From positions 372,001 through 436,000 of the forward strand of contig JAOAPN010000014.1 of assembly GCA_025462885.1 (NCBI GenBank): a DNA stretch of 64,000 nt. The letters are read 5' to 3'. Below are positions 35,141-47,005 of this stretch, piece by piece. A program made the translations under genes and the position numbers. The stretch is from Acidobacteriaceae bacterium (lineage in GTDB: Bacteria > Acidobacteriota > Terriglobia > Terriglobales > Acidobacteriaceae). Below the pieces are notes generated by a model that had not been told where the DNA came from, searched no databases, and saw only the letters and a list, made by a program, of their open reading frames with translations. Each line of letters begins with the position of its first letter. Within the stretch, counting starts at the first letter, position 1.

Positions 35141-36478
35141 CTAGTGCAGCCCCAGGTGGGCCTGCATCCCTTCCAGCGTCTGCCCCTTGGTCTCAGGGTA
35201 GAGAAAGAGGACGGTGAAGAACTGCACCGCCATCATGAGGGCGAAGAAGGCAAACGGCAGCGCCCGCGAGTGCACGGCGATGTAAGGAAAGGCATTCGCA
35301 ATGATCCCGTTGGCGATCCAGTGGGTCGAGGAGCCGAGGCTTTGCCCCTTCGAACGAACGTTGGTCGGGAAGACCTCGCTGAGATACACCCAGATCACCG
35401 ATCCCTGCGAAATCGCGAAGAAGACGATGAAGCCCACCAGCAGTGGCAGCAGAAGCGTCAGATGCTGATTGACGTGGAACACCCACGCCACCCCGCTCAG
35501 ACAAAGCCCGCACCCCACAGCTCCGAAGAGCAGAAGCTTCTTGCGACCCACTTTGTCGATGATGGAGATGCCCAGCAGTGTTGCAACAAGATTCGCCAGC
35601 CCGATGACGACCGCCTGCACGTTGCTCGAAACTGAACTGAAGCCGGCGCTGGCAAAGATATCGTTCAGGTAATAAAGAATCGCGTTGATGCCCGAGAGTT
35701 GATTGAAAAGCCCAATCGAGATGGCAAGGAAGATCAGAAACGAATAACGCCTTTGAAAGAGACCATGCTGCGCGCCGCCGCCTTCGGCCTTCAGCGATTC
35801 CGTGATGGCGTCGACCTCGGCGCGGGAGTCCGGGGACCCGAAATTTGCCAGCGTGAGGACCGCTTCGTCGATACGGTTCTGGCTCACCAGCCAGCGGGAG
35901 CTTTGCGGAGCGGTGAGCAGCATGATCAGGAAGAATGCTGCAGGAAGGATCCCGACACCAAGCTGAACGCGCCACTCGATGGCCCCCAGGGCGAAGTGGG
36001 CGACGATTGCATTCGAAAGATAGGCCAGCAGAATTCCAATGACAATGTTGATCTGGAACAGTCCCACCATGCGTCCACGCCACTTCGCAGGCGACAGCTC
36101 AGCAATATAGACCGGACCCAGGACCGACGAGCCGCCGATGCCGAGGCCTCCAAGGAAGCGAAACACCAGGAACATCTCCCAGTTCGCGGCGAAGGCACAG
36201 CCGATCGCGGAGACGACATACAGAACCCCCATGATGCGGAGCGCTCCGCGGCTGCCGAGCTTCTGTCCCAGAAGTCCGCTGAAGATCGCGCCGATCACCG
36301 TGCCGTAAAGCGCGATGGCGACCGTGAATCCTTTTTGCCCTTCGGTCAAGGCGTACTGGACCTGCAGCGAGTGGGTGACACCCGCAATTACCGCAGTATC
36401 GAACCCGAACAGAAGTCCTCCGAGCGCGCCGGTGATGGCGCTCTTGAGGAGCAGAACTTTGGCCTGGTGCGTGAGCAT
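35141..36478 (-). CDS. MFS sugar porter
   Basis: About 445 residues with twelve helices. The sugar-porter signatures are present: GALGGLLFGFDTAVIAGVT in helix 1, then GSRGALRIMGVLY, RFLGGLGIGGSSVLGPVYIAELSPAKWRGR after helix 4 (the R-x-G-R-R region), QQ-like FNQLSGINAILYYLNDIF in helix 7, and the PETKG motif (YPETKGQTLE) after helix 12. It is likely a proton-coupled monosaccharide importer; the specific sugar is not evident. The ATG at 36478 is taken over 36502 because the family starts shortly before helix 1. No sugar-metabolism gene adjoins it. Confidence 0.9.
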   Translation of the reverse strand: MLTHQAKVLLLKSAITGALGGLLFGFDTAVIAGVTHSLQVQYALTEGQKGFTVAIALYGTVIGAIFSGLLGQKLGSRGALRIMGVLYVVSAIGCAFAANWEMFLVFRFLGGLGIGGSSVLGPVYIAELSPAKWRGRMVGLFQINIVIGILLAYLSNAIVAHFALGAIEWRVQLGVGILPAAFFLIMLLTAPQSSRWLVSQNRIDEAVLTLANFGSPDSRAEVDAITESLKAEGGGAQHGLFQRRYSFLIFLAISIGLFNQLSGINAILYYLNDIFASAGFSSVSSNVQAVVIGLANLVATLLGISIIDKVGRKKLLLFGAVGCGLCLSGVAWVFHVNQHLTLLLPLLVGFIVFFAISQGSVIWVYLSEVFPTNVRSKGQSLGSSTHWIANGIIANAFPYIAVHSRALPFAFFALMMAVQFFTVLFLYPETKGQTLEGMQAHLGLH

Positions 36479-36567
36479 CGTCGATTCCCATCCTGCGAAC
36501 ATGAAGATAAAGAGCTGGTGATGAACCTACTAGAGGCGTTACTCTTTGGCTAGTTCGCTGGTTGGCC

Positions 36568-37538
36568 TTACCGGGTGAGTTTGTCGAGGTGACGGTATCC
36601 ACCGGTTGCCAGAAAGGCTGTGAGGAAGACCGCAAAGTTATAGCTCGCATGCACCAGGGTCGAGGCCAGGACCGACCGCAGCCGTATCCTCACCGCGGTG
36701 AGAACCAGCGAGACGCAGAACAGCAAAAGCAGCACCGGCCAGGTGAAGGCAGTCTGCTGTCCATGCAGTAGCGCGAAGAGGATGCTGGTCAGGACCGCCG
36801 AGAAGATCAGCGCAGGAAGCGTCAGGTGATTCGACGCGTTCCACTGCTCGCGGGCAGCGGGGATGCGAGGCAGCGAGAGCCAGTCATAGGCGATCGCAAA
36901 GCCCGGCAGCAGGAAACCGCGGAACAGCACTTCTTCGAACAGCGGAGCGAGCAGCGTCCCAAAGGCGGTAACCAGCCACACATCCGAAGGAGTCCGGAAG
37001 AAGTCGTCCATAGGGATCGACTTGGGCATCGTGATCAGGGACGAGACGGCCTGCACGACAAAGGAGAGCGTGATGCCGATCGGAATCAGCCGCAGAGCGT
37101 TGCGCCACGCTGCAGACGCATTGGTCTGCAGCCCGGTCGAAAATGGCTTATGCCACAACAGCGGGAAGAGAAACCACGAGATCACCAGTGTCGCTAGATA
37201 AGTAAAGGCTTCAGACGCCAGCAGCAGTTTCGGCGGTGTCGGAGGAAGAGTCTTACTCGCTACGTGGAGACCGAGAAACGGCAGTTGCGACAGCAGAAGC
37301 AGCGCCCCGGTCAGCCCAAGAAAGAGAGCGGCGTGGCCGAGATGCGGGATCCGGGCAGGGGCTTCGTTGTCCGGCGCGTCGTTGGGGGTGTTGTCCATCG
37401 GCGGCTGCAGGATCGCCTCACCGTCGAGAAGAATCGGCACAATCGGCCGGGGAGCGACGAGGTTGCCGGGTTGATCCTCGGCACGCGTATCGTGGGAGGC
37501 GTCAAGCGGTCGTAGATCCGCGCTGTCATGACCGAGCG

Positions 37539-37542
<4 letters not shown>
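36568..37542 (-). CDS. CPBP-family intramembrane metalloprotease (CAAX protease-like)
   Basis: A 324-residue membrane protein of the Abi/CPBP family. The paired glutamates [13 protein letters not shown] (motif 1, about residue 214), [11 protein letters not shown] (motif 2, His near 265) and [15 protein letters not shown] (motif 3, His/Asn near 305) are the expected metal-binding set. An N-terminal cytoplasmic segment of about 75 residues, rich in Pro, Asp and Asn, precedes about eight helices. The ATG overlaps the uvrA stop by 4 nt (ATGA), so it is coupled to a DNA-repair gene. Substrate and role are unknown; an inner ATG (MDNTPND) could shorten the N-terminus. Confidence 0.85.
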
Positions 37543-40652
<3,110 letters not shown>

Positions 40653-40658
40653 AGATGG

Positions 40659-40709
40659 TTTTGACTGCCGCTTTTGACTGCTTCGAACACTGTTTTCAAC
40701 CGCTGTTTT
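40659..40709 (-). promoter_or_regulatory. Paired 13-bp-spaced direct repeats upstream of uvrA
   Basis: Directly before the uvrA start, TTTTGACTGC occurs twice (40659 and 40672), then CTGTTTT twice (40690 and 40703), both pairs with a 13-bp period. The layout suggests operator half-sites for a regulator, perhaps of the DNA-damage response. No standard LexA palindrome was identified. Confidence 0.35.
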
Positions 40710-40863
40710 AGACCGTCAGACGGCCAAGTTAACAGAATACGGCATGGGAAGCCCCGACGGAGGGTGGCGGCGGTATCCGAACAGACAATATGTTTCCAGA
40801 AGAGGGAGTGGTAGTCTTCGGCTGGGCCGTAGGAATGCAATACGGCGTTAATCTATGTGAGAG

Positions 40864-41103
40864 ATGATTCAGACTGCAGTTCGGCGTGAAAGTCCGGGCA
40901 GGCGGAATGAAGTGGGGTTGGAGATGTTTTTGACGTCGTCGATTGTATTGGTAGCAGCGGTTTTGGCATCCCTGGCAGCCGGAGTTCTGATGGCCTACGG
41001 AGTCTGTATTGCGATGTTCCGGCTCTTCCGGATGCATGCGACGCAGGTCGCTGCGGGTTCGGCACGGCGAGTAGGGACGCGGACCCAGGTCGCACGCGGC
41101 TAA
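40864..41103 (+). CDS. Small membrane protein, hypothetical
   Basis: Up to 79 residues with one clear membrane helix (SSIVLVAAVLASLAAGVLMA) ending in a Tyr-Gly-Val-Cys stretch and a basic tail (MFRLFRMHA, later SARRVGTRTQVARG). The start is uncertain: ATG 40864, GTG 40912 or ATG 40924 (MFLTSS) are all possible. The last gives the more likely protein of 59 residues because the helix then follows directly. I do not recognise the family. It diverges from uvrA across a 211-nt gap. Confidence 0.55.
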   Translation: MIQTAVRRESPGRRNEVGLEMFLTSSIVLVAAVLASLAAGVLMAYGVCIAMFRLFRMHATQVAAGSARRVGTRTQVARG

Positions 41104-41238
41104 CCAGGAAGTACTACGCCGGTTGGAACAGGCGCGCGAATTCCATCCTGATTTATTTCAAAACAATTTATTTGATAGAGCGAAAGTACGCCTGCGCCTT
41201 ACGTGCCGCTGGAGTTGTCGCGTCTGGACTGGCAACGC

Positions 41239-41991
41239 CTACTGATTTGGAGTGGGCGGGGTTTGGTTGCGGAGCCGCATCAGTTGCTCGTAGATCTGCT
41301 GCGGCGTCTTCACCCCATTGGGCGATTGATCCTGCGTCGTCGCAGGGCTGTCGGGTGACGCCGAAGGTGGCGGCCCCGGGTTCGTCGGGACGCTCTGATC
41401 CGGCTGAGGGGCACTACGTGAACCACTTGGCGCGCGGTATGGGCTAATGTCGGTTTGCGCGTCCGGCGTGTCGCTGAATCCGGGGGCGTTGGGGTTGGGT
41501 GGCGTGGGTCCACCGTGGCGCGGGGTAAGAACCAGCTCGACCGGCGCTGCGGCGCGCTGGTCCCCGGAACTCTGCACCAGCAGCATGTTGCTTCCGGTGC
41601 CTTCTAAAAGCGTAGGCAGAATCTTCGAAGGAGAGGCCGGGCCGTACGTTCCGAAGACGCGATCATCAGCCACGCCGCCGGTGATCTTCATGCCGGTCTG
41701 GCGCGAGATCTCCCGCAGAATCTGGTTCAGGCTGGAGTTGTTGGCCACGACCGTCAAAATTCCAGCGGCGTAGGTGATCTGGGCGCGCTGCGCTGCTGCG
41801 GGAGTTGCCGGCGTGTATTGGGGCGGCGGAGCGGGTGCGTACTGCGGAGGCTGCGTCGGCGGCTGGCTGACCGGCAGACTCGATGGAGGCTGCGGTCTGA
41901 GGTTCCCCTGGGCGTCTGCAAAGTTTGAAACACAAAGGGTCAGCAGACCAGCCGTAGCGGCGAAAGCGCGGATTGGAACGAATCGCGGCAT
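41239..41991 (-). CDS. Secreted protein with STN/secretin-short-like domain
   Basis: A 250-residue exported protein. Signal peptide residues 1-27 (FAATAGLLTLCVSNFADAQ) lead to a Pro/Gln-rich spacer. Residues about 70-140 (ITYAAGILTVVANNSSLNQILREISRQTGMKI...FGTYG) have the beta-alpha-beta pattern of the STN domain, the short N-terminal domain of secretins and TonB receptors, with L-x2-IL-x2-ISxQTG as the hallmark. The last 90 residues are a disordered Pro/Ser region with a short helix (TPQQIYEQLMRLRNQ). There is no secretin barrel and no TonB barrel. It could be a pilot or accessory protein; this is speculative. Confidence 0.7.
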   Translation of the reverse strand: MPRFVPIRAFAATAGLLTLCVSNFADAQGNLRPQPPSSLPVSQPPTQPPQYAPAPPPQYTPATPAAAQRAQITYAAGILTVVANNSSLNQILREISRQTGMKITGGVADDRVFGTYGPASPSKILPTLLEGTGSNMLLVQSSGDQRAAAPVELVLTPRHGGPTPPNPNAPGFSDTPDAQTDISPYRAPSGSRSAPQPDQSVPTNPGPPPSASPDSPATTQDQSPNGVKTPQQIYEQLMRLRNQTPPTPNQ

Positions 41992-42165
41992 GGGTTTAAG
42001 GTAGGACGTCTCGCGGCGCTGTAGGTTACCCTTCGCTGCTGGTTGGAGTTTATCTGAATTGGCGAAGATCGGGCAGCGGCCCCGGTTGTACTAGACTGAC
42101 AATGATTGAACGGGCCATTGTGGGCCGGACGGAACAGGCTTGAGAGCTGGGTGAGTGTGCAGACG

Positions 42166-43173
42166 ATGAGTCGATTGAAGGTGATGGTGCTGGCGGTGGG
42201 AGTGCTGACAGGTGCGGCGGGAGCAGAGGTTTGCACCACGCAGTCGCAGATGAAGCCGGCCGACCGGGATGGCCTTGCCGCCGCTGCCGCTGCGATGGCA
42301 GCGAAGGTGCAGGCAGGCGATGGCGCGGGGTTACGCGCTATGACGGTGCCGGAACTGGGCAAGGACTTCAGCGGCGTGCAAAACGTGGTCGCAAGTACCG
42401 CTCCCAAACTAAAGGACGCAGCGCTCACCGTGGAGCAGGTCTATCTGCTCGATGGGTCTGAGTTGAAGCGTGCGGCGGATGGAAGCGCGCCGGACGCGCA
42501 GTTCTTTTGCTCGTTGAATAAGTCCATGGCGGAGGTCGATTTTCTGATTCCGCAGCTTCCCCCGGGACGCTACGGGTTTGCCATGGTGGACAGCAAGAGC
42601 GCGTCTCCGTGGCGGCTCTCCTTTCTGCTGCGGCAGGAGGCAGGCCAGTGGGCGCTGGCTGGGTTTTATCCTCGCGCAACTCTGGCTGCTGGACACGATG
42701 GGCTCTGGTATTGGACCGAAGCGCGGCAGATGGTGAAGCGGAAGGAGCAGTGGAGCGCGTGGCTCTACTACCAGCAGGCCGAGGCGTTGCTGCGTCCCGC
42801 GAACTTTGTGCAGAGTACACATCTCGAAAAGCTGCAGACCGAACGCACCGCCTCTGCTCCGCCTGCCTTGTCGGAAGGCGTCAGTGCGGAGGCTCCTCTG
42901 GTTGTGAAAGGGGCGGACGGCGTGGAGTACCGGTTCACCGGGCTGTCTGTGGACGACTCGCTCGCAAAAGAGAAGATCGATGTAGTGGCTCACCTGAAGG
43001 TGGACGCACTCGGTGACGCTGCGACCGCGAAGAAGCGTAACTCTGACGCGATGGCTGCATTGGTGGGAGCCTATCCGGAGCTGCGCAAAGCGTTCCATGG
43101 TGTGTGGATTTTCAGCGATGCCGCCGGGCAGAATCCGTTCGTGACGGAGTCTGCGATGAGCGAGATTCGATGA
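42166..43173 (+). CDS. Secreted hypothetical protein
   Basis: About 335 residues from ATG 42166. Signal peptide LKVMVLAVGVLTGAAGAEVC is followed by a helical segment (DRDGLAAAAAAMAAKVQAGD) and a mixed alpha/beta domain. Aromatic-rich GLWYWTEARQMVKRKEQWSAW and WLYYQQAEALL, in the middle, look like a TPR-like helical hairpin. The C-terminal third (VEYRFTGLSVDDSLAKEKIDV) is beta-rich. I recognise no known family or catalytic motif. It diverges from the STN-like gene across 174 nt and is followed by a 327-nt gene-free stretch. Confidence 0.7.
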   Translation: MSRLKVMVLAVGVLTGAAGAEVCTTQSQMKPADRDGLAAAAAAMAAKVQAGDGAGLRAMTVPELGKDFSGVQNVVASTAPKLKDAALTVEQVYLLDGSELKRAADGSAPDAQFFCSLNKSMAEVDFLIPQLPPGRYGFAMVDSKSASPWRLSFLLRQEAGQWALAGFYPRATLAAGHDGLWYWTEARQMVKRKEQWSAWLYYQQAEALLRPANFVQSTHLEKLQTERTASAPPALSEGVSAEAPLVVKGADGVEYRFTGLSVDDSLAKEKIDVVAHLKVDALGDAATAKKRNSDAMAALVGAYPELRKAFHGVWIFSDAAGQNPFVTESAMSEIR

Positions 43174-43500
43174 GCTGGAGCAAACTGCCTGTGGGTGTAA
43201 AGGGAGGCTTCGAGCTTATGGCTGTTTTTCCTCAAGAAAAACGGCACTGCTCAAGAAGTTCCGCTGCCCAGCAACAGGTAATTTGCTCTAAGTGCTTTAT
43301 TTGAAGCGATATTGATGGCGTCATGGTAAGGTAGGCTTCGTTTCCATACGGTTGTTTAGAATGACGGCTCGTCGGCGTGCCGATTCGGGAAGGGCTCCTT
43401 TTAGGGTGTCCGACCGCATCTCATGGTTAAAGATGGAAACGCCGAGCATTGAGAAGAACGTTTTGAATCAACGAGATCCTTCTAAAGGACGAGATGAGGC
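43174..43500. other. Gene-free stretch before the nitroreductase gene
   Basis: These 327 nt contain a 10-bp hairpin, GCTGTTTTTC (43221-43230) with GAAAAACGGC (43236-43245), 47 nt after the preceding stop. It has one G-T pair, a 5-nt loop and no T run, so it may be a weak terminator. The second half carries several short palindromes but no reading frame with a start signal. The nitroreductase promoter must lie here. Confidence 0.5.
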
Positions 43501-44151
43501 ATGATGCAAAAGATTGAAAAAAGCCTTACCCAGGCGATTGCGGACCGGCGGGCGACGCCGAGTTTTGATGGAGCACCGATTCCAGCCGAAGATCTGCGGC
43601 GGATTCTTGACGCCGGGCTGCACGCTCCGAGCGGATACAACATACAGCCGTGGCGTTTCATCGTGGTGCAGTCGCCAGAACAGAGGCGCAAGCTGCGCGC
43701 GGCCGGATATAACCAGGGCAAGATCGAAGAGGCTTCCGCGGTGATCGTGGCCTGTGGCGACGCCGATGGCTGGCGGAAGGACCTGGATCTGATGTTGCAG
43801 AGCGGACGTGAGGGCGGAATGCCCGAAAGCTACGCCGACCAGGCGAGGAGCAGCGTACCAAACTTCCTCTCCAGCTTCAACGTCGACCAGATGAAGGGTT
43901 GGTTGAACAAGCAGGTGATGCTGGCGTTCACCCATATGCTCCTGATGGCAGAGACCATGGGCTATGACACCGCCCCGATGGAAGGCTTCGAGCAGGATAA
44001 GGTGCACGAAGTATTGCGGCTTCCGCTGAGCTATTGGGTGGTGGCGTTTCTGGCCATCGGGCACCTGAAGGGGACAGACAAGTTCGACGGTGGGCGTTTC
44101 GACATGGGACACACAGTATTTGGCGAGGAATTTGGTAAGCCCTTGAAGTAA
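43501..44151 (+). CDS. Nitroreductase-family FMN flavoprotein
   Basis: A 216-residue nitroreductase-like protein. RRATPSFDGAPIPAEDLRRIL and the FMN-binding HAPSGYNIQPWRFIVV at residues 38-55 are the family hallmarks; LLMAETMGYDTAPMEGF and LSYWVVAFLAIGH form the C-terminal FMN site and dimer swap. Members reduce nitro groups, quinones or flavin-linked substrates with NAD(P)H. The natural substrate is unknown. Two ATG codons in tandem (43501, 43504) follow GATGAGG; the second has better spacing. The alpha/beta hydrolase gene follows after 34 nt on the same strand. Confidence 0.88.
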   Translation: MMQKIEKSLTQAIADRRATPSFDGAPIPAEDLRRILDAGLHAPSGYNIQPWRFIVVQSPEQRRKLRAAGYNQGKIEEASAVIVACGDADGWRKDLDLMLQSGREGGMPESYADQARSSVPNFLSSFNVDQMKGWLNKQVMLAFTHMLLMAETMGYDTAPMEGFEQDKVHEVLRLPLSYWVVAFLAIGHLKGTDKFDGGRFDMGHTVFGEEFGKPLK

Positions 44152-44185
44152 GACTCGCGCGACGGCTGCTAGGGAGAGTAGATCG

Positions 44186-45136
44186 ATGAAGCTTTTCTGG
44201 CGTTCGCTTGCAGCGGTGGTCTTATTGTTGATCGTGGCTGGACTTGGTTTCTATCGCTTCCCGCTCTGGGCGAACGACCAGGTGCTGCGCTTCGGACTCT
44301 GGCGGCAGGGCGTTCGGAGTGACTATGTGACGGTCGGGGGCGAGCGGTTGCACTACTTTGAGGCCGGTCCAGCGAGCGGAACGCCACTCCTTCTGGTGCA
44401 TGGGCTGGGTGCGCGGGGCGAGGACTGGGGAAGGCTGCTGCCCGGTCTGGCGGCGCGCGGATTTCATGTGTATGCGCCGGATCTGCTGGGATATGGTCGC
44501 TCGGCTGCTCCTGATGTGAGCTATTCCATCTCGCTGGAGGAGCAGGTGATCGTCGGCTTCATGTATGCGATGCATCTGACGCGTCCCGATGTCGGGGGCT
44601 GGTCGATGGGCGGCTGGATCGCCATGAAGCTGGCGCTGGATCATCCGGAGATGGTGGATCGGCTGGTGGTGTACGACAGCGCCGGCGTCTACTTTGAAGC
44701 GGCGAGCGCGAGTGAGGTCTTTACCCCCATTGACGTTGCCGGAGTTCGAAAGCTTGTGGGGGTATTGTCTCCGAGGCCCATGAATCTCCCGGACTTCGTG
44801 GCGCGGGATGTGGTGCGGCGCAACGGTGCGATCGCGTGGGTGATCCATCGGAGCGTTGCAGCGATGATGGGCGGACGCGATCTGATGGACTTCAGGCTGC
44901 AGGGAATCACACGACCGACGCTGGTGATGTGGGGTTCGCGCGACGATCTGATTCCACTGGCTACGGGGGAAACGATTCATCAACGGATCGCCGGATCTTC
45001 CATGGCAGTCGTGGAAGGGTGTGGCCATCTCGCTCCGTCGGAGTGCTGGCAGCCGGTGCTGGAGGGGACGGTCGATTTTCTTCGGGCCGAGCCGGCTCCG
45101 CGCGGTGCTCGGCGGGTGTTTCCGGCTCAGCCTTAG
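44186..45136 (+). CDS. Membrane-anchored alpha/beta hydrolase
   Basis: A 316-residue alpha/beta hydrolase with an N-terminal hydrophobic helix (LAAVVLLLIVAGLGFYRFPL) that serves as anchor or uncleaved signal. LLLVHGLGARGEDW is the oxyanion loop, GGWSMGGWIA carries the nucleophile Ser (near residue 145), WGSRDDLIP the acid, and EGCGHLAPSE the catalytic His. A cap domain lies between. The fold covers esterases, lipases, dehalogenases and C-C hydrolases, so no reaction is assigned. GGGAGAG precedes the ATG by 8 nt. An R2 repeat follows the stop. Confidence 0.88.
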   Translation: MKLFWRSLAAVVLLLIVAGLGFYRFPLWANDQVLRFGLWRQGVRSDYVTVGGERLHYFEAGPASGTPLLLVHGLGARGEDWGRLLPGLAARGFHVYAPDLLGYGRSAAPDVSYSISLEEQVIVGFMYAMHLTRPDVGGWSMGGWIAMKLALDHPEMVDRLVVYDSAGVYFEAASASEVFTPIDVAGVRKLVGVLSPRPMNLPDFVARDVVRRNGAIAWVIHRSVAAMMGGRDLMDFRLQGITRPTLVMWGSRDDLIPLATGETIHQRIAGSSMAVVEGCGHLAPSECWQPVLEGTVDFLRAEPAPRGARRVFPAQP

Positions 45137-45160
45137 AGGTGGATCTCTTTGTTTAACGGC

Positions 45161-45243
45161 ACAAGTGCCAAGTGCGCCCTGACGCCGGGCGGGCGCCACT
45201 TCGTGGTGTGTTGGACGCTTCGCGTGAAGGGCAACGACTTTGC
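45161..45243 (+). repeat. R2 palindromic intergenic repeat, copy C
   Basis: The reference R2 copy on the plus strand. It has AAGTGCCAAGTGCGCCCTGA, then CGCCGGGCGGGCGC, hairpin CCAC-TTC-GTGG (45196-45206), hairpin ACGC-TTC-GCGT (about 45215-45225) and the tail GGGCAACGACTTT. It fills the gap between the convergent hydrolase and papain-like genes, 24 nt from one stop and touching the other. Other copies are at 17649, 27238 and 54316. Confidence 0.85.
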
Positions 45244-45244
45244 T

Positions 45245-46243
45245 TTATGGATGCGTGGGTGGGGTGACTTCGCCGGGGAGGGCGATGGGAATCTTCGGTC
45301 CGCCGGTCATTTCGGCGTCGTCGATCTCGAACATCATCGCGTTCTTCGGGAGTCGCATACGACCCTCGACAAGGTAGGCCGCGACGATACCGCCGGCGAA
45401 CTCGGGGCTCAGAACGGCCAGCGGGAGAAGGTACTTCTTGCTCCGCGTGAGCGACTCGGTGACGCCGTCGACGCGATGGCTGCGGCCTATGCTTCCTGGA
45501 ACCTGGGGGATGATGAAAGCATTCATCTCCAGTTCTGGATGCTTCTTGCCGTACTTTACGAGCGACTTTGCCGCCTGTTTCGGCGTCATCAGGCCGAGGT
45601 CGGCGACAAAGTTGCGATGGATCGCGTGGGGCATGTAGGTGTCGAGCACCACGCGGGAGAAGTCGGCACAGTTATGGAAGAGCAGGTTGAAGTGGCCGAT
45701 GTTTTTCCGGTCGTTGAAGAGGGCGATGAAGCGCTCGTCCTGTTGCGGGGTACTGATGACCTGGAAGCCATGAATGGTGCGGTCGTACGAGGAGCCGACG
45801 AGCTGCGTCCACTCTCCCTTGGGCGCTTTGCCGTTCTGGTCGGGAGCGAGGGGTTCGAGGTGCTGGAGGCGATAGGCTTCGCGCAGGGCTGCGACCTGGG
45901 CCTTGTCCACTGTCTTAGGGACGTTGTTTACATCCGAGACGGCGTAAAGGTAGGGGATGAGCGGGATCGCGATCCAGTCGAGGTGATCGATCTTGTGATA
46001 ACGACTGATGACGACACCGAACTCGCCGCTGCGGCAGGGGCGGAGTTGCGTGGGCGATTCAGCGCAGATGTGGTTCAGGTAGACGGCCGCGTGGCCGGTA
46101 GGATTGGCTCCGCCGAACCCTCCGTAGGGCTCTTCCATAAGAAGGGCGACGGACGCGCTGGCTGGTACAGCCTGGAAGGCCAGTGGAAGTGCGAGGAAGG
46201 CGGCGAGCGCTATCCGAAACTTGGATCGAAACGACTCGGTCAC
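45245..46243 (-). CDS. Secreted papain-like-fold protein, paralog A (GHAAVYL...NCADF)
   Basis: About 332 residues from GTG 46243 (GGAG 10 nt upstream); a longer ATG start at 46297 is possible. A signal peptide (FRIALAAFLALPLAFQAVPA) precedes VALLMEEPYGGFGG and NPTGHAAVYLNHICAE. Later comes FHNCADFSRVVLDTYMPHAI. An early His in GHAAVYL and a later Cys in NCADF fit circularly permuted NlpC/P60-like folds (LRAT, YiiX, DUF4105), in which they form the catalytic pair. That is inference; the family itself I do not recognise. A close paralog lies 1.4 kb away at 47686 on the other strand, with ubiX between. Confidence 0.75.
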   Translation of the reverse strand: MTESFRSKFRIALAAFLALPLAFQAVPASASVALLMEEPYGGFGGANPTGHAAVYLNHICAESPTQLRPCRSGEFGVVISRYHKIDHLDWIAIPLIPYLYAVSDVNNVPKTVDKAQVAALREAYRLQHLEPLAPDQNGKAPKGEWTQLVGSSYDRTIHGFQVISTPQQDERFIALFNDRKNIGHFNLLFHNCADFSRVVLDTYMPHAIHRNFVADLGLMTPKQAAKSLVKYGKKHPELEMNAFIIPQVPGSIGRSHRVDGVTESLTRSKKYLLPLAVLSPEFAGGIVAAYLVEGRMRLPKNAMMFEIDDAEMTGGPKIPIALPGEVTPPTHP

Positions 46244-46312
46244 TTTAGGTTCTCTCCGGGCGAAAGGTTGAACGCTGGATGGTTTCGTGCGGCCCATAAA
46301 TCTGCTTTGAAT

Positions 46313-47005
46313 ATGAGTCCTACGATTAAAACAAGTCCGGCCGGAAAAGTCGCGCGTATTCGCGTGGCGGGCATCGGCGATAATCGGGATGTGACTGAGA
46401 GAGCAACACCTGCCGGGCTCAACCTTACGCTTGCCGTGACCGGCGCGAGCGGTTCGATCTATGCGGCGGAGATGCTGCGGGCGCTGGTGGCGGATGCGCG
46501 GGTGGCGCGGATCCACTTTGTGGTGTCGGACAGCGCGCTGCGGGTGTTTGCCGAGGAGTTGCAGTTGAGCGGCCGGAACGGGCTGGCGGAGAAGCTGGTG
46601 GGTGCCGTCTCCGAGAAGATTCGGCAGCATCCGGAGATCGATATCGGGGCTGGAATCGCGAGCGGAAGCTATCCGAGCGATGGCATGGTGATTCTGCCTT
46701 GCTCGATGGGGACGCTGGCCGGGGTCGCGAACGGCCTTGCTTCAAATCTGATCCAGCGGGCGGCGGACGTTTGCCTGAAGGAGCGGCGACCCTTGCTGCT
46801 GTGCGTGCGCGAGACGCCTTTGAACCGGATCCATCTGCGGAACATGACGCTGGCGGCTGAGGCTGGGGCGACGATCTTTCCGGTGATTCCTACGCTTTAT
46901 AACCTTCCGCAGAGTACGACCGAGATGGCCCGACAGTATGTGAATCGGGTGCTGGCTCACCTTGGTCTCGCCCAGCCCGGCGCTTACCAGTGGCAGGCTG
47001 ACTAG
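46313..47005 (+). CDS. ubiX: Flavin prenyltransferase UbiX
   Basis: A 230-residue protein that makes prenyl-FMN for UbiD-type decarboxylases. LTLAVTGASGSIYAAEMLRAL is the flavin-binding strand-loop, then VVSDSALRVF, ASGSYPSDGMVILPCSMGTLAGVANGLASNLI (FMN and prenyl site) and RRPLLLCVRETPLNRIHLRNM, the conserved Arg region. YNLPQSTTEMARQYVNRVLAHLG closes the fold. The first 35 residues precede the domain and are probably flexible; the ATG at 46313 is the likeliest start. It lies between two papain-like paralogs, diverging from the first across 69 nt. No ubiD is in the window. Confidence 0.94.
   Translation: MSPTIKTSPAGKVARIRVAGIGDNRDVTERATPAGLNLTLAVTGASGSIYAAEMLRALVADARVARIHFVVSDSALRVFAEELQLSGRNGLAEKLVGAVSEKIRQHPEIDIGAGIASGSYPSDGMVILPCSMGTLAGVANGLASNLIQRAADVCLKERRPLLLCVRETPLNRIHLRNMTLAAEAGATIFPVIPTLYNLPQSTTEMARQYVNRVLAHLGLAQPGAYQWQAD

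Noticed and set aside
45149-46312. Long plus-strand frame continuing into ubiX (618 codons in total)
   Set aside because: The part before 46313 is antisense to the papain-like paralog A, whose paralog at 47686 confirms the minus-strand reading. Only the UbiX portion has a recognisable domain.
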